From Brevundimonas sp. SL130 (lineage in GTDB: Bacteria; Pseudomonadota; Alphaproteobacteria; Caulobacterales; Caulobacteraceae): DNA of 64,000 nt. Shown piece after piece: positions 1 to 8,940 of the stretch; positions within the stretch are counted from its first letter, which is position 1, and the number at the start of each line of letters is the position of its first letter. The notes under the pieces are model-generated. The model ran no database searches. It was not told where the DNA came from and saw only the letters and a list, made by a program, of their open reading frames with translations. The position numbers were made by a program, and so were the translations under genes. The DNA lies in assembly GCF_026625805.1 (NCBI RefSeq), contig NZ_CP113064.1:248001-312000 (forward strand), in the 5' to 3' direction.

Positions 1-334
1 AGGTCTGGACCCGCCCGTCCTCGCGCTCGATGGAGACCCAGCCGCCGAAACGCACCCGACCATCGTCGTCCCCGGGTTCCATCAACTGGGCTGAGGCGCG
101 GCGGGCGGACCAATAGCGCAGGTCCCGGGTCGCCCGCGCCATGGCGGTGCGGTCGCTCTCGATCGACCCCTTGACCTGGGCGGCGGTGTAGGCGGCGCGG
201 GCGGCGGCCAGTTCCGCCTCGATCAGGGCCAGTCCTTCGGGCGTGACCAGATTGGGGTGGGGCGAGATCGGGCGGTCCGCCAGGTCGGCGGCGGTGGCTT
301 CCAGATCTTCTTCTCGGGTGAATGCGACGCTCAT
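1..334 (-). CDS. GreA/GreB-family transcription elongation factor, C-terminus cut by window edge
   Basis: The minus-strand frame opens with ATG at 334 and runs off the left edge without a stop. It begins MSVAFTREEDLEATAADLAD and continues through an alanine-rich helical stretch (about residues 35-75) to a GGWVSIEREDGRVQT segment. That order, an N-terminal coiled coil followed by a beta-rich FKBP-like domain, is the layout of GreA/GreB and related RNA-polymerase secondary-channel factors, which stimulate cleavage of backtracked transcripts. Only about 111 residues are visible, so GreA, GreB and Rnk-type proteins cannot be separated. It is divergent from the flavoprotein gene at 398, with about 60 bp between the starts for both promoters. 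Confidence 0.6.
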   Translation of the reverse strand, partial: MSVAFTREEDLEATAADLADRPISPHPNLVTPEGLALIEAELAAARAAYTAAQVKGSIESDRTAMARATRDLRYWSARRASAQLMEPGDDDGRVRFGGWVSIEREDGRVQT

Positions 335-397
335 GGTTCGGACCATAGCGAACCGCGTCCCTATAGCCAGCGTCGCCGCAACCGGGCAAAGCGGGGG

Positions 398-1612
398 ATG
401 ATCCAATCCAAACGTCAAGTCCATGTCATCGGCGCCGGCCCCGCCGGATTGATGGCGGCTGAGCGCCTGGCCCAGGCCGGGCTGACCGTCGTGGTGCACG
501 ACCGGATGCCGTCCGTGGCCCGCAAGTTCCTGATGGCCGGACGCGGGGGGCTGAACCTGACTCATTCGGAGCCGCTCGACCGGTTTCTGACCCGCTATGG
601 CTCGGCCCAGGAGCCCCTCTCGCGCTGGATCGACGCCTTCACGCCCGCCGACCTGACCGCCTGGGTCGAGGGCTTGGGCCAGACCACCTTCGTCGGCTCC
701 AGCGGGCGGGTGTTTCCCGACGCGATGAAGACCTCGCCCCTGCTGCGGGCCTGGCTGGCGCGGCTGGATGGTCTGGACGTCGAAATCCGCACCCGGTCGC
801 GCTGGATCGGCTGGCGAGATGGGGCTCTGGCGTTCGAGACGCCGGACGGAGAGCGGTTGGAACGGCCGGACGCCGTGGTCCTGGCTCTGGGCGGCGCCAG
901 CTGGCCGCGCCTGGGCTCTGACGGCGCCTGGAAACCCTGGCTCGAGACCGCCGGGATCGCCGTCGCCCCCTTCCGCCCCGCCAATGTCGGCTTCGACCTC
1001 GCCTGGTCGCCGCTGTTCCGTGATCGGTTCGCCGGTCAGCCGCTGAAGGGCGTGGCCGTGACTCATGGGAACAAGACAGCGCGCGGCGAGGCCATGATCG
1101 CCCGCTACGGCCTGGAAGGCGGCGCCGTCTACGCTCTGTCGGCCGGACTGCGGTCGTCGGTAGAGGCGGACGGGCGGGCCGATATCCAGATCGATCTGAA
1201 GCCGGATGTCGCGGTCGGCAAATTGACCGACCGACTGTCCAAGCCGCGCGGCAAGGCCAGTCTGTCGAACCATCTGCGCAAAGTGGTCGGGCTCGAGTCG
1301 GCCGCCGTCGCCCTGCTGTATGAAGCCGGACCCCTGCCGGTTTCGCCCCGCGCCTTGGCCGAGCGGATCAAGGCCATGCCGTTGACGCTGACGGGCGTCC
1401 AGGGTCTGGAGCGCGCCATCTCCTCCGCCGGCGGGGTGGATCTGGAGGGCGTCGACGAGCGGTTGATGCTGACCGCCCGACCGGGCGTCTTCGTCGCCGG
1501 CGAGATGCTGGACTGGGAGGCGCCGACCGGCGGCTATCTGCTTCAGGCCAGTTTCGCATCCGGGGTCGTTGCGGCGCGGGGTCTTATGGCTTGGCTCGAC
1601 AGCCGGGACTGA
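398..1612 (+). CDS. HI0933/BaiN-family FAD-dependent oxidoreductase
   Basis: This 404-aa flavoprotein has the dinucleotide-binding GxGxxG motif at residues 12-17 (VIGAGPAGLMAAERL). It also carries the family signature MAGRGGLNLTHSE near residue 46 and a C-terminal FAD-contacting segment, GVFVAGEMLDWEAPTGGYLLQ. These mark the HI0933-like group, annotated as NAD(P)/FAD-dependent oxidoreductases or TIGR03862 flavoproteins; the substrate is unknown. The frame is open upstream to 257, but that extension overlaps the divergent gene and has no family homology, so I place the start at ATG 398, just before the Rossmann fold. It has no operon partner: the next gene starts 37 bp downstream with its own ribosome-binding site. 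Confidence 0.85.
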   Translation: MIQSKRQVHVIGAGPAGLMAAERLAQAGLTVVVHDRMPSVARKFLMAGRGGLNLTHSEPLDRFLTRYGSAQEPLSRWIDAFTPADLTAWVEGLGQTTFVGSSGRVFPDAMKTSPLLRAWLARLDGLDVEIRTRSRWIGWRDGALAFETPDGERLERPDAVVLALGGASWPRLGSDGAWKPWLETAGIAVAPFRPANVGFDLAWSPLFRDRFAGQPLKGVAVTHGNKTARGEAMIARYGLEGGAVYALSAGLRSSVEADGRADIQIDLKPDVAVGKLTDRLSKPRGKASLSNHLRKVVGLESAAVALLYEAGPLPVSPRALAERIKAMPLTLTGVQGLERAISSAGGVDLEGVDERLMLTARPGVFVAGEMLDWEAPTGGYLLQASFASGVVAARGLMAWLDSRD

Positions 1613-1649
1613 CGGGGGCAGGGTTGGGGTTCGCTGTTAGGAGTTCCCG

Positions 1650-3293
1650 ATGCGTCACGCCCTGCCCGCCGTTTCCGCCCTCGCTCTTATGCTCGCCTGT
1701 TCCCCGGCCACCGCGCAGGCGAGGCTGAACATCGACGCCGCAAGAATGAACGAGGCGGTTCGGGTTCTGGCTTCGGACGAATTCGAGGGGCGGGCGCCCG
1801 CCTCCCCCGGCGAGGAAAAGACCGTCGCCTGGCTGGTTGAACAGTTCCGCGCCGCCGGAGCCGAAGGGGGTGGACCGGACGGCGCCTTCGTCCAGGTCGC
1901 TCATCTGTCGCGCACCCGCCAGGATGGCCCGGCGACCGTCGCGGCCAGAGTTGGCGGGACGACGATCAATCTGGAACGCGGCCCGGAGGTTCTGGTCTCG
2001 AGCGACCGCCCGGTGAACCACATCACTGTAACGGATGCGCCCGTCGTCTTCGTCGGCTACGGCGCCACCGCGCCCGAGCGCCAGTGGGACGACTTCAAGG
2101 ACGTGGATGTACGGGGCAAGGTCATCCTTGTTCTGGTCAATGATCCAGACTTCGAAGCCCCCGCGGGCGATCCGGTCGCCGGCAATTTCGACGACAAGGC
2201 CATGACCTTCTACGGCCGCTGGACCTACAAGTTCCTGGAGGCGGGGCGTCGCGGCGCGGCGGGCGTGCTGGTGGTGCATGAAACGGCCGGCGCCGGCTAC
2301 GGCTGGTCGGTGCTTCAGAATTCGTCGGCCGCGCCCAAGTTCGACATCGTCCGGGCTGACCCGAACGCCGAGCGCGCGCCCTTCCAGGGCTGGATCCAGC
2401 GCGCCAAGGCCGAAGACCTGTTCGCCGCCGCCGGGCTCGACTTCGCGGCGCTGAAGGACAGCGCGCGCCGCGCCGAGTTCAGGCCGGTCGTCCTGCCCGG
2501 CCTGACGATGAGCGTCGATTTCGGCCAGATCGCCGATCGGGTGGAGACCCAGAACGTCATCGCCCGCATTCCCGGCTCCGAACGCCCGAACGAGACCGTC
2601 ATGTACGGCGCCCACTGGGACGGTTACGGGGTCGGCACGCCCGACCCCTCGGGCGACAAGATCTATAATGCGGCGGTCGATAACGCGACCGGGGTCGCCG
2701 CCCTGCTGGAGTTGGCCCACGCCTTCGCCGACGGCCCCCGGCCGAAGCGTTCGGTGGTCTTCGCCGCCTGGTCGGGCGAAGAGGCGGGACTGTTGGGTTC
2801 GACCTATTACGCCGCCAATCCGGTCTGGCCGCTCGAGACCACCGTGGCCAATATCAATGTCGACAGCCTGCTGCCCGGGACCGAGATCGACCCCAATGTC
2901 GTGGTGATCGGCAAGGGCAAGAACCAGCTGGACGCGGTTCTGGCGCGTCACGCGACCGCATCCGGCCGGACCCTGATCGCCGATCCGGCGCCCCAGGCCG
3001 GGGCCTTCTACCGCTCCGACCATTTCCCCCTGGCCTTGAAGGGTGTGCCCGCCCTGTTTCCCGCCGCCGGCTTCACCGGGGCCAGCGCGGACAGCCGCGA
3101 CTATGTCCAGAACCGCTACCATCAGCCGTCGGATGAATGGGATTCGACCTGGCGCATGGACGCCGCTGCGGCTGACGTGGCCCTGATCTACGCCGTCGGA
3201 CGCGAGCTGGCGGACTCGACCCAATGGCCGGAATGGAATCCCGGCGCTGAATTCGGTCCGGCCCGGGACCGGTCTCGGTCGGAAAGGCCTTAA
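1650..3293 (+). CDS. Secreted M28-family zinc aminopeptidase with PA domain
   Basis: This 547-aa protein starts at ATG 1650 after an AGGAG ribosome-binding site. Residues 1 to about 24 form a signal peptide ending near ATAQA, so it is predicted to be periplasmic or outer-membrane associated. A protease-associated (PA) domain occupies roughly residues 120-260. The M28 peptidase domain follows, and its two-zinc site is visible as H322 and D324 (AHWDG), D344 (VDNATG), the catalytic pair E377-E378 (GEEAG), D405 (NVDS) and H458 (SDHFP). All expected ligands are present, so it should be active. The family releases N-terminal amino acids from peptides. The stop overlaps the end of the convergent divL gene by 4 bp. 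Confidence 0.9.
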   Translation: MRHALPAVSALALMLACSPATAQARLNIDAARMNEAVRVLASDEFEGRAPASPGEEKTVAWLVEQFRAAGAEGGGPDGAFVQVAHLSRTRQDGPATVAARVGGTTINLERGPEVLVSSDRPVNHITVTDAPVVFVGYGATAPERQWDDFKDVDVRGKVILVLVNDPDFEAPAGDPVAGNFDDKAMTFYGRWTYKFLEAGRRGAAGVLVVHETAGAGYGWSVLQNSSAAPKFDIVRADPNAERAPFQGWIQRAKAEDLFAAAGLDFAALKDSARRAEFRPVVLPGLTMSVDFGQIADRVETQNVIARIPGSERPNETVMYGAHWDGYGVGTPDPSGDKIYNAAVDNATGVAALLELAHAFADGPRPKRSVVFAAWSGEEAGLLGSTYYAANPVWPLETTVANINVDSLLPGTEIDPNVVVIGKGKNQLDAVLARHATASGRTLIADPAPQAGAFYRSDHFPLALKGVPALFPAAGFTGASADSRDYVQNRYHQPSDEWDSTWRMDAAAADVALIYAVGRELADSTQWPEWNPGAEFGPARDRSRSERP

Positions 3294-5656
3294 GAGGCCA
3301 CCGGTTCGGCTTGGGCGGGCGCCGGGACGTCCAGCGGAAGTTCCGGCGCGGCGGCGGCCGGAGAGACGCCCAGGGGCAGGTGCAGGATGAAGGCGGCCCC
3401 CTTGCCGGGCTCGCTTTCGACCTCGGCCCATCCGCCGTGCAGTTCGACCAGGGCCTTGACCAGGGCCAGACCGACGCCCGGACCGCCGCGTTCGCGCCGG
3501 ACGAACCGGTCAAAGACGTGGGCCTGAAGATGATAGGGGATGCCGCGGCCGGAATCCGACACCGAAAGACGGACCTCCGAGCTCCCGGTTTCCGCCGACA
3601 GCGTCACCTCGCCGCCTTCGGATACCGAACGGGCGGCGTTCTCCAGCAGATGGTTCAGGGCCTGGCCGATGCGATGGGCGTCGGCGCGGATCGGCCGTAG
3701 ACCGGGTTCGCACAGGACGGTCAGCGCAGCGCCGCGACCCTCGATCTTGGGCCTAATGCGCTCGGCGGCCTGACCCAGCAGGTCGGAAATGCTGACGTCG
3801 CCCAAGGACAGCTCCATCTCGCCGGCGTCGATCTGGGCCATGTCCAGCACGTCGTCGATGGAGCGGGCCAACTGGCTGGCGGCCACGCGGATGGCGCCGG
3901 CGTGCTGACGGCTGCGCTCGGGCAGGTCGCCCATGGTCTCCAGCAGTTCCGAATAGCCGACGATGGTCGTCAGCGGCGTGCGCAATTCGTAGGAGACGCT
4001 GCCGACGAACTCGCGCTTCAGCGCCTGGCTTTCCGCCAGGGCCTGCTCACGCTGAACCAGGGCCTGTTCCAGGCCGCGCCGTGCGGTGACGTCCGAGAAG
4101 GCGACCAGGGTGGCGCCGTCGGGCAGGGGGCGAGTCTGCCAGGCGGCGACGCGGCCGTCTACCGTTCGGCCCTCGCCCGAGATGGCGATGCGGCTTTCCG
4201 GATCCGGGTCGGCGACCCGCGCCTTCAGACCCAGCCACAGGGCCGGGTCGGGCAGGGTGGTCTTGCACAGCTCGGCTATGGCGTCGAAATCGTTCGAGGC
4301 GGCGATCCGCTCGCCCGTCAGGTTCCAGAAGTCCTCGAACGCTTCGTTGTGCAGCCGTAGCCGGCCGTCGGAGCCGAACACGGCGACGGCGTCGTTCAGC
4401 TTGTCCAGGGTGGCGGTCTGGACCTGGATCTGGGCGTTGAACCGGCTGCGCAGGTTCAGTTCGTCGGTGATGTCCGAGAAGATCAGCAATATGCCGCCCA
4501 GCGGGTGGGGCTGGCGCACGACCCGCAGCGTCCGTCCGTCCGGCAGCGACCAGCTGTCGTCGGGCGAAGCCTGGGCTGCGCCGTAGAACTCCAGCTCGTG
4601 CGCTTTCCAGCCGGCATAGTCCATGACTTCGGGCAGGCGGCGGCGCTGGCGCAGCCGGTCCAGAAGCTCGGCATGGGTCGGCCGCTCGTCCAGCCAGGCG
4701 GAATCCAGGTCGAACAGGGTCTGGAAGGCCGTGTTGTGGAAGGCCAGCCGCTTGGACGGCCCGAAGATGGCGACTGCGTCGGCCAGATGGTTCAGGGTCT
4801 CGTCATGGGCGTCGACGTGGCGGCGCAGGGTGTCGCGCGTCTCTTCCGCCTCGGTCACTTCGATGGCGAAGGCGATGACGGCGCCGCCGCCGGCTGGTTC
4901 GGCAATGATCCGCCAGGCCCGGCGATGGCCGCCGCCGGTGGTCCAGCGGAACCCTTCCTGTTTCAGGCCCAGCCGCCCGGCCTCGGCCACCAGGGCGTCG
5001 GCGCCCCGGTCGAAGGACAGGCCCATCTCCCGCGCCTGGACCACGGTCTCGGCCCCGATCTCGTGCAGCCAGATCCGGTTGGCCCAGGCCAGTTTCCCCG
5101 CGCCGTCCACGACCCAGGTCGGGATCGGCGAGGCGTCGCCCAGCATGGCCAGGCCGCTCTCGGTGGCGTCGGCGCCGGTCAGCATGACCCGGGACGCCGG
5201 CGACAGCCGCAGCCAGGCCGCGCCGCCCGCCACCCGGCCTTCGATCCGCCAGGGTTCGACGTCGTTCAGGTCGATCAGGCCCTCGAAGCCTTTTCCGGTC
5301 TCGACCAAGGCCTCGATCTGGCCGGCGTGGGTCTGTTTCAGCCGGCCGAGGACAATGGCGCCCATGTCCCCCGCAGCCCCGGCGTCCGGGCCGGACAGGC
5401 GGTCAATCAGCTCGCCCGGACCTATGGGCGGTCCGCTCGCCTCGCCGGTCGCCGTCAGGGCCAGGCTGACGTCGTCGAAGGCGCGAAGCATGCTGTCATG
5501 ACGACCCAGGTCGGTCAGGGCGGCGTCACGCTGATGCGTCGCGGCGGCCGTCGTGGCGTTCAGGCGCGCGCGCAGGCGAAGGGCCCAGGCGCTGACCGCC
5601 AGAGCCAGTCCGGCTGCGCCTGCTGTGGCGACATAGGCGATGTCGGCCTCGGCCAT
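3290..5656 (-). CDS. divL: DivL-like PAS sensor kinase homologue with Tyr in place of the H-box His
   Basis: This protein has about 788 aa. It has one N-terminal membrane segment (IAYVATAGAAGLALAVSAW), several PAS-like domains between about residues 150 and 520, a DHp helix pair and a GHKL ATPase domain with N-box NHLLENAARS and G-boxes DSGRGI and GPGVGLAL. The DHp motif reads FVGSVSYELRTPL, so the usual phospho-accepting His is Tyr556 (codon at 3989-3991). In Caulobacter crescentus this substitution is the hallmark of DivL (Tyr550). DivL binds DivK~P at the cell pole and controls CckA, and so CtrA. Length, domain order and the Tyr agree with DivL. ATG 5656 follows AGGGA at good spacing; an in-frame ATG at 5698 is possible but poorly placed. 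Confidence 0.9.
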   Translation of the reverse strand: MAEADIAYVATAGAAGLALAVSAWALRLRARLNATTAAATHQRDAALTDLGRHDSMLRAFDDVSLALTATGEASGPPIGPGELIDRLSGPDAGAAGDMGAIVLGRLKQTHAGQIEALVETGKGFEGLIDLNDVEPWRIEGRVAGGAAWLRLSPASRVMLTGADATESGLAMLGDASPIPTWVVDGAGKLAWANRIWLHEIGAETVVQAREMGLSFDRGADALVAEAGRLGLKQEGFRWTTGGGHRRAWRIIAEPAGGGAVIAFAIEVTEAEETRDTLRRHVDAHDETLNHLADAVAIFGPSKRLAFHNTAFQTLFDLDSAWLDERPTHAELLDRLRQRRRLPEVMDYAGWKAHELEFYGAAQASPDDSWSLPDGRTLRVVRQPHPLGGILLIFSDITDELNLRSRFNAQIQVQTATLDKLNDAVAVFGSDGRLRLHNEAFEDFWNLTGERIAASNDFDAIAELCKTTLPDPALWLGLKARVADPDPESRIAISGEGRTVDGRVAAWQTRPLPDGATLVAFSDVTARRGLEQALVQREQALAESQALKREFVGSVSYELRTPLTTIVGYSELLETMGDLPERSRQHAGAIRVAASQLARSIDDVLDMAQIDAGEMELSLGDVSISDLLGQAAERIRPKIEGRGAALTVLCEPGLRPIRADAHRIGQALNHLLENAARSVSEGGEVTLSAETGSSEVRLSVSDSGRGIPYHLQAHVFDRFVRRERGGPGVGLALVKALVELHGGWAEVESEPGKGAAFILHLPLGVSPAAAAPELPLDVPAPAQAEPVAS

Positions 5657-5785
5657 ACTTGTCCCTACGGTCACGACGACCTGATTCGCCCTTACCATAC
5701 CCCAACCGCGCGAGAAAAAATCAGGGCCGTCTTCGCGTCAACCCGCCCCATTGCGCTCAGGGGCGCGGGCGGCGATATCCGGGGC

Positions 5786-6196
5786 ATGACCGATGCGACC
5801 GCCGACCTCTTCGCCCCCTCTCTCGACGACTTCGCCCGCCTGGCGCGCGAGGCGTTCGAGGCCCTGCCGGCGGAGTTTCGCGCCGCAGCCGGAGAGGTGG
5901 TGTTTCGCATCGACGATTTCGCCGACGAACAGACTCTTGCGGACCTGGAGATCGAGGATCCGTTCGAACTGACCGGCCTGTATCACGGCGTGGACATCGG
6001 CCGACGCGACAGCCTGGGACCGGCGGCCGAGCCGTCGCGGGTCTTCCTTTACCGCCGGCCGATCCTGGACGAATGGTGCGAGCGGGGCGACGTGGGCCTG
6101 GCCGAGCTGATCGCCCATGTCCTGGTCCACGAGATCGGCCACCATTTCGGCCTGTCCGACGACGATATCCACGCCATCGAGGACGCGGCCGACTGA
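5786..6196 (+). CDS. Small zincin-type metallopeptidase (DUF1025-like)
   Basis: This is a 136-aa single-domain protein. Residues 110-122 read HVLVHEIGHHFG and give the HExxH zinc motif at H115, E116 and H119, followed by an acidic SDDDIHAIE tail. That arrangement matches the minimal metallopeptidase family once called DUF1025, whose substrates are unknown. There is no signal peptide, so it should be cytosolic. The frame is open far upstream, but homology-like sequence begins at ATG 5786 (MTDATADLFAP). The gene is divergent from divL and its 3' end meets the convergent marC gene with a 3-bp gap. Confidence 0.8.
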   Translation: MTDATADLFAPSLDDFARLAREAFEALPAEFRAAAGEVVFRIDDFADEQTLADLEIEDPFELTGLYHGVDIGRRDSLGPAAEPSRVFLYRRPILDEWCERGDVGLAELIAHVLVHEIGHHFGLSDDDIHAIEDAAD

Positions 6197-6199
6197 AAC

Positions 6200-6895
6200 C
6201 TAGTTCGCGGCTGGATAGGGGGTCGTCACCGCGCCGGAGATCATGCCGGGGATGGCCTCGCCCAGGCCCAGCAGGATGAACTGGATCGCCAGGGCGCACA
6301 GGATCAGGCCCAGGACGCGGACGATGATGGCCATGCCCACCTCGCCCAGCATGCGGCTGAGCGAACCGGTCAGGGCGAAACAGACGAAGGAGACGGCGCA
6401 GGCCGCCGTGATCGCGACCAGCGATCCCATGGTTCCGGCATAGCCCAGCTTGGCCGCCTCGCCGGCCTGGATGATGACGGCCGAAATGGCGCCGGGGCCG
6501 ATCATCAGCGGTATGGCGAAGGGCACCACCAGCCGCTGGAACCGCCGGCGGGCGTAGCCGCGCACGTCTTTGGAATCGGCGATGGCGTCCTTGTCGGCGA
6601 ACATGGCCAGGAAGTCGCCGCGCGCCATGTCCAGGCCGAGCAGCAGCAGCAATATGCCCCCCGCAATGCGGAAGGCCGCCAGGGAGATGCCGAAGAACTG
6701 CAGCAGGCCCAGGCCCGTGAACAGGAAGAAGGCGAGGAAGACGGCGGCGAAGGTGCAGATCAGGGCGGAGACCGAAATCCGCTGACGCAGGGTGGCCCCG
6801 GCGGTGGCGGCGGCGAAGATGGGCAGATTGCCGATCGGATCCAGCAGGGCGAACAGGGTCACGAACAGGTTGACACCCAGATCGACCGCGTTCAT
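6200..6895 (-). CDS. marC: MarC-family integral membrane protein
   Basis: This 231-aa protein consists of about six hydrophobic segments. Family features are the N-terminal LFALLDPIGNLPIFAAAT stretch and the mid-protein PFAIPLMIGPGAISAVI motif. MarC proteins are conserved inner-membrane proteins whose transport role is not established; the old link to multiple antibiotic resistance in E. coli was later withdrawn. The start at 6895 (MNAVDLGVNLF) is preceded by GAGCGAGG and lies at the true beginning of the first membrane helix; the open frame upstream to 7036 encodes basic, non-family sequence. It is divergent from pyrF. Confidence 0.9.
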   Translation of the reverse strand: MNAVDLGVNLFVTLFALLDPIGNLPIFAAATAGATLRQRISVSALICTFAAVFLAFFLFTGLGLLQFFGISLAAFRIAGGILLLLLGLDMARGDFLAMFADKDAIADSKDVRGYARRRFQRLVVPFAIPLMIGPGAISAVIIQAGEAAKLGYAGTMGSLVAITAACAVSFVCFALTGSLSRMLGEVGMAIIVRVLGLILCALAIQFILLGLGEAIPGMISGAVTTPYPAAN

Positions 6896-6983
6896 CGCCT
6901 CGCCTCGCTCTTGAAATTCAACACGCCGGCCGCGCCGACGCACCCCTTGCGTCCTCGCATAGCCGCTCAGCGCGAGTCCGTCG

Positions 6984-7715
6984 ATGACCCAGACCCAAAC
7001 CGTCGCCCCCAATCGCGGTCCCGACGAACGGATCATCTGCGCCCTGGACGTGCCGACGGTCGCAGAGGCGGCGGCCCTGGTCGCGCGGGTGCAGGACGCG
7101 GTGGGCTTCTACAAGATCGGGCTGCAGCTGTTTGCGGCGGGCGGCATGGACCTGGCGCGCGACCTGAAGGCCGAGGGGCGCAAGGTGTTTCTGGACTGGA
7201 AGCTGCACGACATCGGCGCGACGGTCGAAAAGGCGGCGGCCAATCTGGCGGATGCGGGCTGCGACCTGCTGACGGTCCACGCCCGGCCCCAGGTGATGGC
7301 GGCGGCGGCGCGAGGCGTGGCGGGATCGGGGTTGAAAGTCCTGGGCGTGACGGTCCTGACCAGTCTGACCGCCGAGGATCTGGCCGCCGACGACCACAGC
7401 CTGTCGCCGGCCGACCTGGTCGAGCGCCGCGTCCGACAGGCGCTGGACGCCGGGGTCGACGGCGTCGTCTCCAGCCCGCACGAAGCGGGCCGGGTGCGCG
7501 AGATTGCGGTCGCGGCCGGCCGTCCTGATTTTCTGATCGTGACGCCCGGCGTCCGGCCGACCGGCGCGGCCCTGGACGACCAGGCGCGGGCCGCGACGCC
7601 CGAAGCTGCGCTTCAGGCCGGCGCCACCCATCTGGTGATCGGCCGCCCGATCACCGCGGCGCCTGATCCCAGGGCCGCAGCCCTGGCCGTCGCCGAAAGC
7701 ATCGCCCTGATCTAG
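6984..7715 (+). CDS. pyrF: Orotidine-5'-phosphate decarboxylase
   Basis: This 243-aa TIM-barrel enzyme performs the last step of de novo UMP synthesis, OMP to UMP plus CO2. The catalytic Asp-Lys-Asp array is visible as D71, K73 and D76 in FLDWKLHDIG. The first strand is IICALDVP, and the phosphate-binding end of the barrel is FLIVTPGVRP followed by THLVIGRPI. Length is typical of the bacterial enzyme. It stands alone; the 88-bp gap to marC carries both divergent promoters, and the downstream gene is convergent with only 3 bp between stops. Confidence 0.96.
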   Translation: MTQTQTVAPNRGPDERIICALDVPTVAEAAALVARVQDAVGFYKIGLQLFAAGGMDLARDLKAEGRKVFLDWKLHDIGATVEKAAANLADAGCDLLTVHARPQVMAAAARGVAGSGLKVLGVTVLTSLTAEDLAADDHSLSPADLVERRVRQALDAGVDGVVSSPHEAGRVREIAVAAGRPDFLIVTPGVRPTGAALDDQARAATPEAALQAGATHLVIGRPITAAPDPRAAALAVAESIALI

Positions 7716-7718
7716 CGA

Positions 7719-8522
7719 TCAGCCGCGCTCGCCCGGCTCCTGGGCGTAATACTGGCGCGGCGGGGCCTGGGGCGCGACATTGTCCGGAGGCGGCAGGTCG
7801 CCGTAATAGTCCTGAACCGGCGGCGGGGCGTGGACCTCGGGCGGCGCGACATAGATCTGCGCCGGGGCGACCTCGACGGGCGGACCCTGAACCTGAACCG
7901 GCGGCGCCTCCACATAGACCCGCTGCTGTTCGTAGGAACCGTGCTGCTCATAGGTCTGTTCATGCCGCTCGTGATAGCGGCCTTCGTACCGGTCTTCGCG
8001 ATAGGCGGGGCGTGGTTCGGGGCGGCAGCCGCAGTCGGCCGGGCGTTGCGGCTGATAGGGGCGCCAGCCGATATAGTCGCGTCCGAAACCATAGACCGGA
8101 TAGCCGACCGGGGCGCTGATCGGGGCCGGGCCGACGAAGTTCGCGGGCGGGCCGGGAATATAGCCGCCCGAGTATCCGCCGTCCGCGTAACCGCCGCCGC
8201 CGACATAGGTCACGCCGCCCCCACTGGAGCCACGGCTGAAGCTGGACGAATGGGAATAGGCGCGGGCGTTGACGGCCGAATAGGCGGCGGCTCCGGCATA
8301 GGCCGAGGCGTTGGCGCCGGCATTCACGTTCACATTGACGTTGCTGTTGGAGTTCCCACCGCCGTGCCCGCCTCCTGGGTGCCCGCCGCCGCCGTGACCC
8401 CCGCCCTGATGACCGCCGCCGCAGCTTCCGCAACCGCCGCTCGAGGGCCCGCCGGCCAGGGCGGGCGCAGCTGAAAGCAGAAGGGCCGCCGATGCGGCCG
8501 CGATCATGGACTGTATCGTCAC
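7719..8522 (-). CDS. Secreted Gly/His-rich low-complexity protein
   Basis: This 267-aa protein is not a recognised family. I use the GTG at 8522 because AAAGGAGT lies 8 nt upstream, and the product then begins with a clean Sec signal (TIQSMIAAASAALLLSAAPALA). The mature part opens with a GGC/GGH-rich stretch (residues 24-60) containing a short CGSCGGG cluster. It continues with Asn/Val and Gly/Tyr-rich sequence and ends in Pro/Glu/Arg-rich repeats such as RPAYREDRYEGRY and APPVQVQGPPVEV. Such proteins are common in Caulobacterales envelopes, but no function can be assigned; the His/Cys/Gly stretch could bind metal, which is speculation. Confidence 0.7.
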   Translation of the reverse strand: MTIQSMIAAASAALLLSAAPALAGGPSSGGCGSCGGGHQGGGHGGGGHPGGGHGGGNSNSNVNVNVNAGANASAYAGAAAYSAVNARAYSHSSSFSRGSSGGGVTYVGGGGYADGGYSGGYIPGPPANFVGPAPISAPVGYPVYGFGRDYIGWRPYQPQRPADCGCRPEPRPAYREDRYEGRYHERHEQTYEQHGSYEQQRVYVEAPPVQVQGPPVEVAPAQIYVAPPEVHAPPPVQDYYGDLPPPDNVAPQAPPRQYYAQEPGERG

Positions 8523-8587
8523 GGGACAGACTCCTTTGAGTTGTCCCTGTTCAGGCAAGTGCGGCGCCCGGCCGGGGGCGCCGTCGG

Positions 8588-8845
8588 TCAGAAATCGACC
8601 GCCAGGCCCTTTTTCTCCCAGTCGCCATAGCGCGTGGGTTCCGGGCCGGTCGGACCGCCGTATTCGCTGGCGCTTTGTGGGGTCTGCTCCGCCGCGCGAC
8701 GATCAGCCGCTTCCAGCAGGGCGCGGCGGGCGACCTCGCTCAGAGGTTTTTCAGGCGTGGCGTGCGGGACGTCGGCGTTGAAAACAGACGCGTTTTCCTT
8801 GTCGGCGGTCGCGTCGGTCATATCGGGGGTGGGATGTTCGGTCAC
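8588..8845 (-). CDS. DUF1674 / SDHAF4-like succinate dehydrogenase assembly factor
   Basis: This small protein of about 85 aa ends in EYGGPTGPEPTRYGDWEKKG followed by LAVDF. That is the conserved C-terminal motif of DUF1674, the bacterial counterpart of eukaryotic SDHAF4, which protects the flavinylated SdhA subunit during complex II assembly. The N-terminal half is variable and charged. A GTG start at 8845 (VTEHPTPDM) with GGGAGC about 7 nt upstream is preferred; an ATG at 8875 is also open. It sits alone between the Gly-rich protein and htpX, with no succinate dehydrogenase gene in view. Confidence 0.8.
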   Translation of the reverse strand: MTEHPTPDMTDATADKENASVFNADVPHATPEKPLSEVARRALLEAADRRAAEQTPQSASEYGGPTGPEPTRYGDWEKKGLAVDF

Positions 8846-8940
8846 AGGTCTGCTCCCTTGAGGGCGGCTCCTCATGGCTTCAAATAGTCGATTGAAGCCG
8901 TGACGCCAGAAAAAGCCGGATGATCGCGGATGGAACGACG

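Noticed and set aside
257-397. N-terminal extension of the flavoprotein
   Set aside because: It overlaps the divergent GreA/B-like gene start and lacks family similarity; the Rossmann fold begins right after ATG 398.
1584-3431. Long open minus-strand frame opposite the M28 peptidase
   Set aside because: It is a GC-rich antisense shadow without recognisable domains. The plus-strand gene has a complete signal peptide and metal site.
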